From: Coriobacteriia bacterium
Lineage (GTDB): Bacteria; Actinomycetota; Coriobacteriia; Coriobacteriales; UBA8131
Length of the DNA stretch: 13,208 nucleotides
NCBI GenBank assembly: GCA_009779015.1
Contig: WRFC01000014.1
Span: forward strand, 1-13,208
Direction of reading: 5' to 3'
The first letter of the stretch is position 1. Each line of letters opens with the position of its first letter. The notes beneath the pieces were generated by a model. The model ran no database searches. It saw nothing but the letters and a program-made list of their open reading frames with translations, and was not told the DNA's origin. The position numbers were made by a program, and so were the translations under genes. Positions 4,568-11,881 of this stretch are shown in pieces.

Positions 4568-6655
4568 ATGGCTAGAACAGCACTCAAAGATACCCGTAAC
4601 ATCGGCATCATGGCCCACATCGATGCCGGTAAGACCACGACTACTGAGCGGATCCTTTACTATACCGGCAAGTCGCACAAGATCGGCGAGGTGCACGATG
4701 GCGCGGCCACGATGGACTGGATGAAGCAAGAGCAAGAACGCGGCATCACGATCACATCGGCCGCCACCACCTGTTTTTGGAAGGACCACCGCATCCAGAT
4801 CATCGACACCCCCGGGCATGTCGACTTCACGGCCGAGGTCGAGCGCAGCTTGCGCGTGCTCGATGGCACCGTGGCGGTCTTTTGCGCCGTCGGCGGCGTT
4901 CAGCCGCAGTCCGAGACGGTCTGGCGCCAGGCGCACCGCTATCACGTGCCGCGCATCGCCTTCATCAACAAGATGGACCGCGTCGGTGCCGACTTCTTCT
5001 CGGTCATCCATCAGATGGAGGACCGCTTAAGCACCAAGACCGCGATCTTGCAGCTCCCGATCGGCTCAGAGGACCGCTTCACGGGCATCATCGACCTTGT
5101 CACGATGACCGCCTGGCATTTCAACGAAGACGAAAAAGGCATGATCTACCCCGCCGAGGAAGATATCCCGGACGGCTATAGCGAGCGTGCCCGGCAATAT
5201 CACGACCAGCTGGTCGAGATGGCGGCGGAATACGACGACGACCTCATGATGAAGGTCCTCGAAGGCGAGCAGTACTCGGTCGAAGAGGTCAAGGCCGCGC
5301 TGCGCAAGGCCACGCTGGCCTCCGCCTTAACGCCGGTCATCTGTGGGGCCTCGTTTAAGAACAAAGGCATCCAGCAGCTGCTCGACACGATTATCGACTA
5401 CCTGCCCTCGCCGCTTGATATCCCCTCGATCAAGGGCATAGACGCCAAGACCGGTGCCGAGGTTGAGCGCCATGCCGATACCAAAGAGCCTTTCAGCGCC
5501 TTGGCCTTCAAGGTCATGACCGACCCCTTTGTGGGCAAGCTGACCTATTTTCGCGTCTATTCCGGCCAACTTGAGGCCGGTAGCTATGTCTTGAACGCCA
5601 CCAAAGACAAAAAAGAGCGCGTCGGGCGCCTGCTTGAGATGCATGCCGCCTCACGCGAGGATATCGAGGTCGTCATGGCGGGCGACATCTGCGCCGCTGT
5701 CGGCCTCAAAGACACGACCACCGGCGACACGCTCTGCGCCGAGAACAGCCCCGTGATCCTCGAGTCGATGACCTTCCCTGACCCTGTCATCGACATCGCC
5801 ATCGAGCCCAAGACCAAGGCCGAGCAAGACAAGCTGGGCGTGGCGCTGCAAAAGCTGGCCGAAGAGGACCCGACCTTCAAGGTCTCGACCAATCAAGAGA
5901 CCGGCCAGACCGTGATCGCCGGCATGGGCGAGCTCCATCTCGAAATCATCGTCGACCGCCTTTTGCGCGAGTTCAAGGTCGAGGCCAATATCGGCAAGCC
6001 GCAGGTGGCCTACCGCGAGACGGCCGGCAAAGACGTCGCCGGTATCGAAGGCAAGTTCATCAGGCAGTCCGGCGGCCGCGGCCAGTACGGGCACGCCGTT
6101 ATCAACCTGATCAAACAAGAGCCCGGCGCCGGCTATGCCTTCGAGAACAAGATCGTCGGCGGCGTCATCCCCAAAGAATACATAACCCCGGTCGACCGCG
6201 GCATCCAAGAGGCCCTGGCCTCCGGCGTGATCGCCGGCTACCCCGTTGTCGATATCAAGGTCGAGCTGGTCGACGGCTCTTACCACGAGGTCGACTCCTC
6301 TGAGGCGGCCTTTAAGATCGCCGGCTCGATGGCTGTCAAAGATGCCTTGCGCAAGTCGGCGCCCGTCCTCTTAGAGCCGATGATGGATGTCGAAGTCGAA
6401 ACGCCCGAAGACTACCTGGGCGACGTTATGGGCAACCTCTCATCGCGGCGCGGCCAGATCCAAGGCATCGAGGACCGTGGCGGTGCCAAGGTCATCCACG
6501 CCCTGGTGCCGCTTTCCGAGATGTTCGGTTATGCCACCGACCTGCGTTCCTCGACCCAGGGGCGCGCGTCGTACACGATGCAGTTCTCGGCCTATGAGCC
6601 GGTTCCAAAGAGTATTGCTGAAGAGATCGTATCCAAAGCTGGAGGTAACGCGTAA
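4568..6655 (+). CDS. fusA: Translation elongation factor G
   Basis: A 695-residue EF-G, the GTPase that drives translocation of tRNA and mRNA and helps recycle ribosomes. The G domain shows the P-loop AHIDAGKT (residues 16-23), switch I ERGITITSAAT (57-67), DTPGHVDF (80-87) with the catalytic His84, NKMD (134-137), and CGASFKNKG as the G5 region. Domain II follows (about 305-400), then III to V; the domain IV tip region has GSYHEVDSSEAAF, and domain V contains MFGYATDLRSSTQGRA. The ATG start has AAAGGA (4550-4555) upstream. The gene ends in TAAATG, stop and rpsJ start touching, with the rpsJ ribosome binding site GGAGG inside its last codons. No tuf gene follows, unlike the classic str operon. 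Confidence 0.98.
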   Translation: MARTALKDTRNIGIMAHIDAGKTTTTERILYYTGKSHKIGEVHDGAATMDWMKQEQERGITITSAATTCFWKDHRIQIIDTPGHVDFTAEVERSLRVLDGTVAVFCAVGGVQPQSETVWRQAHRYHVPRIAFINKMDRVGADFFSVIHQMEDRLSTKTAILQLPIGSEDRFTGIIDLVTMTAWHFNEDEKGMIYPAEEDIPDGYSERARQYHDQLVEMAAEYDDDLMMKVLEGEQYSVEEVKAALRKATLASALTPVICGASFKNKGIQQLLDTIIDYLPSPLDIPSIKGIDAKTGAEVERHADTKEPFSALAFKVMTDPFVGKLTYFRVYSGQLEAGSYVLNATKDKKERVGRLLEMHAASREDIEVVMAGDICAAVGLKDTTTGDTLCAENSPVILESMTFPDPVIDIAIEPKTKAEQDKLGVALQKLAEEDPTFKVSTNQETGQTVIAGMGELHLEIIVDRLLREFKVEANIGKPQVAYRETAGKDVAGIEGKFIRQSGGRGQYGHAVINLIKQEPGAGYAFENKIVGGVIPKEYITPVDRGIQEALASGVIAGYPVVDIKVELVDGSYHEVDSSEAAFKIAGSMAVKDALRKSAPVLLEPMMDVEVETPEDYLGDVMGNLSSRRGQIQGIEDRGGAKVIHALVPLSEMFGYATDLRSSTQGRASYTMQFSAYEPVPKSIAEEIVSKAGGNA

Positions 6656-6964
6656 ATGGCTGCACAGAAAATCAGGATCAGCCTCAAGGGCTATGATCAC
6701 GAGGTCGTCGACCAATCGACAAAGCTGATTGTCGACACCGCCCAAAAGACCGGTGCCCGCGTCTCGGGCCCGATCCCGCTGCCCACGCGGCGCGAGTCTT
6801 TCTGCGTGATCCGTTCTCCCCATAAAGACAAAGACAGCCGCGAGCAGTTTGAGATGCGCACCCACAAGCGCATCATCGATATCCACGAGCCGACCGCCAG
6901 TACGGTAGACTCGCTGACGCGCCTGGACCTCCCGCCGGGGGTCGAGATCGACCTGCAGCTGTAA
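6656..6964 (+). CDS. rpsJ: 30S ribosomal protein S10 (NusE)
   Basis: A 102-residue S10, standard length. It is part of the small-subunit head and, as NusE, joins NusB in rRNA antitermination and links NusG to the leading ribosome. Signature segments are IRISLKGYDH at the N-terminus, GPIPLPTRRESFCV in the middle, and SREQFEMRTHKRIIDI, which forms the long loop region. Lys57 in that loop is the state usual in Gram-positive bacteria. The start codon directly follows the fusA stop, with GGAGG (6641-6645) ten bases upstream, so it is almost certainly translated by coupling. A 145-nt spacer separates it from rplC. Confidence 0.98.
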   Translation: MAAQKIRISLKGYDHEVVDQSTKLIVDTAQKTGARVSGPIPLPTRRESFCVIRSPHKDKDSREQFEMRTHKRIIDIHEPTASTVDSLTRLDLPPGVEIDLQL

Positions 6965-7002
6965 AGACGGTTGCGTTGGCACCGGCTGCCCGACGGCAGG
7001 GG

Positions 7003-7030
7003 TAGACAGTACTAAAAGTGTGGATAAAAG
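7003..7030 (+). promoter_or_regulatory. Possible internal promoter before rplC
   Basis: TAGACA (7003-7008, five of six to the -35 consensus) and TAAAAG (7025-7030, four of six to the -10) are 16 bp apart. A start near 7037 would place the nested stem-loop at the very 5' end of the transcript. The -10 overlaps the 12-nt tandem repeat, so the match may be chance. Confidence 0.3.
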
Positions 7031-7037
7031 CGTGGAT
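7014..7037 (+). repeat. 12-nt tandem duplication in the rpsJ-rplC spacer
   Basis: AAAAGTGTGGAT and AAAAGCGTGGAT lie head to tail with a single T/C difference, immediately upstream of the nested stem-loop before rplC. Confidence 0.85.
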
Positions 7038-7109
7038 TTACGGTCCTCTGGGACGATGCCAAATGCATCGAATGGGCCTACGACCGTGGAAGGATAAAGG
7101 TAAGCAAGG

Positions 7110-7733
7110 ATGAGCAAGATGATTCTGGGACGAAAACTGGGCATGACCCAGGTCTGGTCGGAAGACGACCGCCTGGTGCCCGTGACCGTCATCCAGGCGG
7201 GGCCCTGTGTGGTCACGCAATTGAAGACGACCGAGAAAGAGGGCTACGAGGCCATCCAGATCGGCTATCAAGAAGTCGCCGAGCGCAAGCTGAACAAGCC
7301 GTTGCTTGGGCACCTCGAGAAATCTGGCGTCACGCCCCGCAAGGTACTGCGTGAGTTGAGGGTCGACTCGGCCGCAGACTACGAGCTGGGGCAAGAGATC
7401 AAGGTGGACGAGTTTGCCGAGGCCAAGAAGGTCCACGTCACGGGCATCAGCAAGGGCAAGGGCTTTGCCGGCGTCATCAAGAGGCACAACTACAGTGGCG
7501 GCCCCGGCGGCCACGGTTCGCACTTCCACCGCATCCCTGGCTCGATCGGCCAATGCGCTACGCCGTCAAGGGTCTTCAAGGGCCTGCGCCTGCCCGGCCA
7601 CATGGGCGTCGACAAGGTGACCGTCAAGAACTTAGAGCTGGTCAAGATCGACAGCGATCAGAACCTGATGTTGGTCAAAGGCGCCGTCCCTGGCGGCAAG
7701 GGTGCGCTCGTCAGCATCCGGATCGCACGATAG
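7110..7733 (+). CDS. rplC: 50S ribosomal protein L3
   Basis: A 207-residue L3, normal length. L3 is an early-assembling large-subunit protein whose central extension reaches toward the peptidyl transferase centre. The N-terminus ILGRKLGMTQVW is typical, as is the extension segment GGHGSHFHRIPGSIGQ, which holds the glutamine that PrmB methylates in E. coli, followed by RVFKGLRLPGHMG. The ATG at 7110 has AAAGG nine bases upstream (7096-7100) and a further GGAAGGA at 7088-7094. It follows the unusually long structured spacer, so its translation may be controlled separately from rpsJ. TAG overlaps the rplD ribosome binding site. Confidence 0.97.
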   Translation: MSKMILGRKLGMTQVWSEDDRLVPVTVIQAGPCVVTQLKTTEKEGYEAIQIGYQEVAERKLNKPLLGHLEKSGVTPRKVLRELRVDSAADYELGQEIKVDEFAEAKKVHVTGISKGKGFAGVIKRHNYSGGPGGHGSHFHRIPGSIGQCATPSRVFKGLRLPGHMGVDKVTVKNLELVKIDSDQNLMLVKGAVPGGKGALVSIRIAR

Positions 7734-7746
7734 GAAGGTTGCTGAG

Positions 7747-8376
7747 ATGACTGCCTTAAAAGTAGATATCGCAAACCGCAGCGGCGAGAAGGTCGGCAGC
7801 ACGACCCTGGCCGAGGAGGTTTTCTCGATCGCTCCGAATATCCATGTCATGCATGAGGTCTGCCGCGCCCAGATGGCCGAGGCTCGCCAGGGCACACACG
7901 ACACCAAGACCAGGGGCCAGGTCAGCGGCGGCGGGCGCAAGCCCTTCCGCCAGAAAGGCACAGGCCGTGCCCGTCAGGGCACGATCAGGGCGCCGCACTA
8001 TGCGGGCGGCGGCACGGTCTTTGGGCCGCACCCGAAGAGCCATGCCTTCAAGGTCAACCGCCGCGAGATAAAGTTGGCGCTGCGCTCGATCTTGTCGGCC
8101 AAGGCGGCCGAAGGCGTGCTTAAGCTGGTCGAGGACCTCGACTACGAAAAGCCTTCGACCAAAGAGGCCGTAGCCACGCTGAATGCGCTTGAGATCGTGG
8201 GCCGGGTAACGATCGTGGTCGCTGACAACGACGTCAACGCCTTCCTCTCTTTCCGCAACATCCCGACCGTCCGGATCATCCCGGTCTCTGAAATGAACAC
8301 TTATGACTTTGTCGACAACAAGTCGTTGTTGCTGACCAAGGCTGCTTTGAGCCGCATCGAGGAGGTGCTCAAATAA
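7747..8376 (+). CDS. rplD: 50S ribosomal protein L4
   Basis: A 209-residue L4. The ATG at 7747 is chosen over the in-frame upstream ATG at 7702, which lies inside rplC, because GGAAGG (7733-7738) is correctly spaced before 7747 and the family N-terminus fits. L4 binds domain I of 23S rRNA, and its extended loop lines the peptide exit tunnel; here that loop is KTRGQVSGGGRKPFRQKGTG and onward through GGGTVFGPHPKSH. In E. coli L4 also represses the S10 operon; whether it does so here is unknown, but the rpsJ-rplC spacer would be a candidate target. The stop overlaps the rplW start (TAATG). Confidence 0.97.
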   Translation: MTALKVDIANRSGEKVGSTTLAEEVFSIAPNIHVMHEVCRAQMAEARQGTHDTKTRGQVSGGGRKPFRQKGTGRARQGTIRAPHYAGGGTVFGPHPKSHAFKVNRREIKLALRSILSAKAAEGVLKLVEDLDYEKPSTKEAVATLNALEIVGRVTIVVADNDVNAFLSFRNIPTVRIIPVSEMNTYDFVDNKSLLLTKAALSRIEEVLK

Positions 8377-8660
8377 TGGAGGACCCCCGTCAGGTAATTC
8401 TGCGTCCGATTATCTCGGAGCGCTCTTATGACTTGATCAATGAGAACCGCTACACCTTTGAGGTGGCCAAAAAGGCCAACAAGATCGAGATCCGCCAGGC
8501 CATCGAATCGATCTTCAAGGTTGATGTCTTGAAGGTCAACACGATGCGCGTGAGTGGCAAGCCCAAGCGTCAGCGCAACGCCAAAGGTTACACACGCTCG
8601 TGGAAAAAGGCGATCGTCACACTGGCCGAAGGCCAGACGATTGAAGCCTTCGGCGCTTAA
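8376..8660 (+). CDS. rplW: 50S ribosomal protein L23
   Basis: A 94-residue L23, standard size. It sits at the tunnel exit and is the docking site for trigger factor and the signal recognition particle. Visible are the N-terminal ILRPIISERSYDL, then NRYTFEVAKKANKIEIRQAI, and the C-terminal WKKAIVTLAEGQTIE strand. The start overlaps the rplD stop by one base, with GGAGG (8361-8365) ten bases upstream inside rplD, so translation is coupled. A 90-nt spacer follows before rplB. Confidence 0.97.
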   Translation: MEDPRQVILRPIISERSYDLINENRYTFEVAKKANKIEIRQAIESIFKVDVLKVNTMRVSGKPKRQRNAKGYTRSWKKAIVTLAEGQTIEAFGA

Positions 8661-8750
8661 GGCCGTTGGTTAGGCAATGACGGCAATCGCGGCATCGCTG
8701 GCGCAAGCTCGCTGACAGTGAACTGAACCGAGAGTAAGAGGTATCAGACG
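8661..8750 (+). promoter_or_regulatory. rplW-rplB spacer with possible hairpins
   Basis: The spacer is 90 nt, long compared with most junctions here. It can form a stem of GCCGT (8662-8666) with ACGGC (8680-8684), and CTCG (8708-8711) can pair with CGAG (8729-8732) around CAG-TGAA-CTG (8716-8725). It also contains a near-duplicate, GGCAATCGC then GGCATCGC (8682-8698). AAGAGG (8736-8741) is the rplB ribosome binding site. No clear promoter or terminator. Confidence 0.3.
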
Positions 8751-9581
8751 ATGGCAATTAAGCAATACAAGCCGACATCTCCGGGACGTCGCTTCCAAAG
8801 TGTCTCTGATTTCAAAGAGATCACGGCGACGACCCCTGAGAAAAAGCTGACAGAACCGCTCCCCAAGAAGGCGGGGCGCAACAACTACGGTCGTATCACG
8901 ACCCGCCATCAAGGCGGCGGACATAAGCGTAAATACCGGGTGATCGACTTCAAGCGTTCCAAAGACGGCGTTCCGGCCAAGGTCGCGACGATCGAGTACG
9001 ACCCCAACCGCTCGGCCCGCATCGCTCTTCTCCACTATCTTGATGGTGCCAAGGCCTACATTCTGCACCCCAAGGGCCTGAAGGTCGGCGACATCGTCTC
9101 AAGCGGGGCGGGGTCAGATATCAAGCCCGGCAACAGCCTGGTCCTCAAAGACATCCCGGTCGGCACGACGATCCACGCTGTCGAGCTGCAGCCGGGCAAG
9201 GGTGCCGCCCTCGCCCGCAGCGCTGGCACCTCGATCCAGCTGATGGGCAAAGAAGGCAATTACGCCATCCTGCGCATGCCCTCTTCAGAGATGCGCCGCG
9301 TGCTCATCACCTGCCGCGCAACGATCGGCGAGGTCGGTAACGCCGAGCATGCCAATATCAAGATCGGCAAGGCCGGCCGCAAACGCTGGATGGGTGTGCG
9401 CCCGACCGTCCGCGGCACCGTTATGAACCCGGTAGACCACCCCCATGGCGGCGGCGAGGGCAAGAACAAGTCAGCTGGCCGCCATCCTGTCACCCCCTGG
9501 GGCGTTCCGACCAAAGGCCATCGCACCCGCAACAAGAAAAAGGCCTCGAGCAGGCTGATCATACGTAGGCGTAAGAAGTAA
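8751..9581 (+). CDS. rplB: 50S ribosomal protein L2
   Basis: A 276-residue L2, the family's usual length. L2 helps join the subunits and is needed for tRNA binding and peptidyl transfer. Landmarks are AIKQYKPTSPGRRF at the N-terminus, RNNYGRITTRHQGGGHKRKYR, and the strongly conserved NPVDHPHGGGEG, whose His230 corresponds to E. coli His229 close to the catalytic centre. The basic C-terminus ends RLIIRRRKK. AAGAGG nine bases before the ATG supports the start. Confidence 0.98.
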   Translation: MAIKQYKPTSPGRRFQSVSDFKEITATTPEKKLTEPLPKKAGRNNYGRITTRHQGGGHKRKYRVIDFKRSKDGVPAKVATIEYDPNRSARIALLHYLDGAKAYILHPKGLKVGDIVSSGAGSDIKPGNSLVLKDIPVGTTIHAVELQPGKGAALARSAGTSIQLMGKEGNYAILRMPSSEMRRVLITCRATIGEVGNAEHANIKIGKAGRKRWMGVRPTVRGTVMNPVDHPHGGGEGKNKSAGRHPVTPWGVPTKGHRTRNKKKASSRLIIRRRKK

Positions 9582-9601
9582 ATGAGGAACGGGAGAATAC
9601 T

Positions 9602-9877
9602 GTGAGTAGAAGCCTGAAGAAAGGGCCGTTCGTCGAACCGCGTCTGCTCGGTCGCATCACAAAGATGAATGAGGCCGGGGAGAAGAGCGTGATCAAGACC
9701 TGGTCGCGTGCTTCAACCATCTTTCCCGAGATGGTCGGACATACGATCGCCGTGCACGATGGGCGCAAGCATGTGCCGGTCTATATAACTGAGAGCATGG
9801 TCGGGCACAAGCTTGGCGAGTTTGCCGCCACCCGTACCTTCCGCGGACACGCGGGCGACAAGAAAGGCAAGAGGTAA
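9602..9877 (+). CDS. rpsS: 30S ribosomal protein S19
   Basis: A 91-residue S19, which with S13 forms a complex in the head that contacts the A-site tRNA and bridges to the large subunit. The start is GTG at 9602, preceded by GGGAG (9591-9595) at six bases, and gives the canonical N-terminus SRSLKKGPFV. Other signatures are KTWSRASTIFPEMVGHTIAVH and GHKLGEFAATRTFRGHAG. The stop overlaps the rplV start (TAATG). Confidence 0.97.
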   Translation: MSRSLKKGPFVEPRLLGRITKMNEAGEKSVIKTWSRASTIFPEMVGHTIAVHDGRKHVPVYITESMVGHKLGEFAATRTFRGHAGDKKGKR

Positions 9878-10215
9878 TGGAAGCTAAAGCTCAAGCCCGT
9901 TACGTTCGGGTGTCACCACGCAAGGCACGCCTCGTCATCGATATGATCCGTGGGAAAGAGGTCCTGCGCGCGCGCGAGATACTCCAGTTCTCGGATCGCA
10001 ACGTTGCCGAGGTGATTGAGAAATGCCTGAACAGCGCAGTCGCAAATGCTGAGCGAGAAGGTGCCAAAGCCAGCAGCCTCGTGGTCAAGACGACTTACGC
10101 CGATGATGGCCCAACGATGAAGCGCTACCGTCCGCGCGCCAAAGGCTCAGCCTCGCGGATCCGCAAGCGCACCTGCCACATCACCGTTATCGTCGCAACC
10201 CCGAAGGAGGCCTAG
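9877..10215 (+). CDS. rplV: 50S ribosomal protein L22
   Basis: A 112-residue L22, which binds all domains of 23S rRNA and whose long beta-hairpin lines the exit tunnel. The N-terminal RYVRVSPRKARLVIDMIRGK and NSAVANAE segments are typical; the hairpin GPTMKRYRPRAKGSASRIRK includes the MKR triplet whose loss gives macrolide resistance in E. coli, present here. The ATG overlaps the rpsS stop by one base, with AAAGG (9863-9867) nine bases upstream. Confidence 0.97.
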   Translation: MEAKAQARYVRVSPRKARLVIDMIRGKEVLRAREILQFSDRNVAEVIEKCLNSAVANAEREGAKASSLVVKTTYADDGPTMKRYRPRAKGSASRIRKRTCHITVIVATPKEA

Positions 10216-10220
10216 CACAC

Positions 10221-10922
10221 ATGGGTCAGAAGGTTTATCCCACAGGATTCCGTCTTGGTATCACAGAGGACTGGCGCAGCCGTTGGTATGCCGATAAAGG
10301 GTATGCCGAGAATCTCGCAAACGACCTCGAGATCCGCAAGTTTCTTGAGAAACGCCTGGTCCGTGCTGCGATCTCACGGGTGGACATCGAGCGGGCCGGC
10401 GATAAGATCAAGGTCGGCATCACGACTGCCCGTCCCGGCATCGTGATCGGTAAGAAGGGCGCTGATATCGACGCCCTGCGCAAAGAGCTCGAAACGATTG
10501 CGAACGGCCATGTCAGCGTCGAAGTGATCGAGATCAAGCGCCCCGAGCTCGACGCTGTCTTAGTCGCCCAATCCGTGGCCGAGCAGCTCGAAGGCCGCGT
10601 CGCTTTCAGACGCGCGATGCGCAAGGCCGTGCAATCGGCCCGCAAGAGCGGCGTCCAAGGCATCCGCATCCAATGCTCCGGACGCCTGGGCGGCGCCGAG
10701 ATGAGCAGGCGCGAGTGGTACCGCGAAGGCCGTGTGCCCCTGCATACGCTGCGCGCCAAGATCGATTATGGGTTTGCCACAGCGGCTACGACCATGGGGT
10801 CCATAGGCGTCAAGGTCTGGATGTACCACGGCGAGAAGCAACCTGGCCAACCGGCTCCAAACCCCGCACTTGAAGGCTCGTCCCGTCCGCAGCGATCACG
10901 CCGCGGCGAAGGGAGGAAGTAA
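10221..10922 (+). CDS. rpsC: 30S ribosomal protein S3
   Basis: A 233-residue S3, which forms part of the mRNA entry channel and its helicase activity. It begins MGQKVYPTGFRLGI and has an N-terminal KH type 2 domain with the GIVIGKKGADID motif; the C-terminal domain shows GRLGGAEMSRREWYREGRVP and LHTLRAKIDYG. The last 25 or so residues (QPAPNPALEGSSRPQRSRRG and on) are a disordered basic tail, variable in the family. The Shine-Dalgarno AAGGAGG (10204-10210) is among the strongest in the window and lies at the end of rplV. Confidence 0.98.
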   Translation: MGQKVYPTGFRLGITEDWRSRWYADKGYAENLANDLEIRKFLEKRLVRAAISRVDIERAGDKIKVGITTARPGIVIGKKGADIDALRKELETIANGHVSVEVIEIKRPELDAVLVAQSVAEQLEGRVAFRRAMRKAVQSARKSGVQGIRIQCSGRLGGAEMSRREWYREGRVPLHTLRAKIDYGFATAATTMGSIGVKVWMYHGEKQPGQPAPNPALEGSSRPQRSRRGEGRK

Positions 10923-10925
10923 GAC

Positions 10926-11348
10926 ATGCTTATCCCCAAACGCGTTAAACACCGCAAGGTGCAACGCGGTTCGATGAAAGGCACAGCCAAGGGGGGCACC
11001 GAGCTGAATTTCGGTACCTATGGCATCCAAGCCCTCGAACCGCACTGGATCACGAACCGCCAGATCGAGGCAGCCCGTGTGGCCATGACCCGTCACATGA
11101 AGCGTGGCGGCCGCGTCTGGATCACGATCTTTCCAGACAAGCCGATCACCAAAAAACCGGCTGAGACGAGGATGGGCTCAGGCAAAGGCAACCCCGAAGA
11201 ATGGGTGGCTGTGGTCAAGCCCGGGCGGATCATGTTCGAGATCGCCGATGTTGAGGAAGACATAGCTGTCCAGGCTTTGCGCTTGGCCATCCAGAAGTTA
11301 CCGATCAAGTGCAAGATTGTGACCCGTGAAGGCGACGGGGAGGTATAA
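10926..11348 (+). CDS. rplP: 50S ribosomal protein L16
   Basis: A 140-residue L16, a late-assembling protein at the A-site/factor-binding side of the large subunit. It starts LIPKRVKHRKVQRG; further signatures are GTYGIQALEPHWITNRQIEA, RVWITIFPDKPITKKPAETR and MGSGKGNPEEWVAVVKPG. The ATG is four bases after the rpsC stop with GGGAGG (10911-10916) inside rpsC. The stop touches the rpmC start (TAAATG). Confidence 0.97.
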   Translation: MLIPKRVKHRKVQRGSMKGTAKGGTELNFGTYGIQALEPHWITNRQIEAARVAMTRHMKRGGRVWITIFPDKPITKKPAETRMGSGKGNPEEWVAVVKPGRIMFEIADVEEDIAVQALRLAIQKLPIKCKIVTREGDGEV

Positions 11349-11582
11349 ATGAAAGCAAACGAAATCAGAGGGTTGTCACATGACGACCTCCAGGTGAAGC
11401 TCAAAGACAGCCGCACCGAGCTCTTTAACCTGCGCTTCCAAATGGCCACCAGCCAGTTGGACAACACGGCACGCATCAAGCTAGTAAAAAAAGACATCGC
11501 CCGGGTCCTGACTGAGATCCGCGAGCGCGAGAGCAACGCCGCAGAGGACTCAGCGAGCGTGGCAGCGGATTCAGTGAAGTAA
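11349..11582 (+). CDS. rpmC: 50S ribosomal protein L29
   Basis: A 77-residue L29, a small helical protein near the tunnel exit beside L23. The core MKANEIRGLSHDDLQVKL through ELFNLRFQMATSQLDN and DIARVLTEIRERE is typical. The last 17 residues form an extra acidic, Ser/Ala-rich tail, which makes it slightly longer than the 60-70 residues common in the family. The start abuts the rplP stop, with GGGGAGG (11337-11343) five bases upstream. Confidence 0.96.
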   Translation: MKANEIRGLSHDDLQVKLKDSRTELFNLRFQMATSQLDNTARIKLVKKDIARVLTEIRERESNAAEDSASVAADSVK

Positions 11583-11598
11583 GGAAGAGTGACGAGAG

Positions 11599-11868
11599 AT
11601 GACTGAAACCAACGAGACGCGCAATATGCGCAAGGTGCGTCAAGGCATAGTAGTTTCTGCTGCTGGCGACAAGACCTGCGTCGTCGAGATCAAAGACCGC
11701 AAGTCGCATGGCGTCTATGGAAAGATGATCACCACGACTAAGAAGCTCCACGTCCATGACGAGGAGAACAGCGCAGGCATCGGCGACGTTGTCAGCGTGA
11801 TGGAGACGCGTCCCATATCCAAGCTCAAGAGATGGCGTCTGACAAAGATAATCGAGAAGGCCCAGTAA
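11599..11868 (+). CDS. rpsQ: 30S ribosomal protein S17
   Basis: An 89-residue S17, an OB-fold protein that binds 16S rRNA early in assembly. A short polar N-terminal extension (TETNETRNMRK) precedes the core RQGIVVSAAGDKTCVVEI; YGKMITTTKKLHVHDE and the GDVVSVMETRPISKLKRWRL segment identify it. GGAAGAG (11583-11589) stands nine bases before the ATG. The stop overlaps the rplN Shine-Dalgarno. Confidence 0.97.
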   Translation: MTETNETRNMRKVRQGIVVSAAGDKTCVVEIKDRKSHGVYGKMITTTKKLHVHDEENSAGIGDVVSVMETRPISKLKRWRLTKIIEKAQ

Positions 11869-11881
11869 GGAGTCAGAAGCG

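Larger units (their letters stand above)
6965..7109 (+). promoter_or_regulatory. Structured rpsJ-rplC spacer, candidate cis-regulatory RNA
   Basis: This is the longest gap inside the ribosomal cluster. It contains, in order: a 5-bp hairpin CTGCC-CGAC-GGCAG (6986-6999) that competes with GGCA (6978-6981) for TGCC; a 12-nt tandem repeat, AAAAGTGTGGAT (7014-7025) and AAAAGCGTGGAT (7026-7037); then a nested fold with outer stem ACGGTC (7040-7045) with GACCGT (7082-7087), extendable by T-A and T-G pairs, and inner perfect stem CGATGC (7054-7059) with GCATCG (7065-7070) around a CAAAT loop. GGTCC (7042-7046) can alternatively pair with GGGCC (7074-7078), excluding the outer stem. The fold ends directly at the GGAAGGA/AAAGG stretch before the rplC ATG. 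This arrangement suits an autoregulatory leader, but I know no described family that it matches. Confidence 0.5.

Noticed and set aside
5651..6286. A 211-codon antisense open frame opposite fusA
   Set aside because: It mirrors the codon structure of the well-identified EF-G gene, a common artefact in GC-rich DNA; no domain is recognisable.
7702..7746. Upstream ATG in frame with rplD
   Set aside because: It lies inside rplC, lacks a suitable binding site and adds residues not typical of L4.
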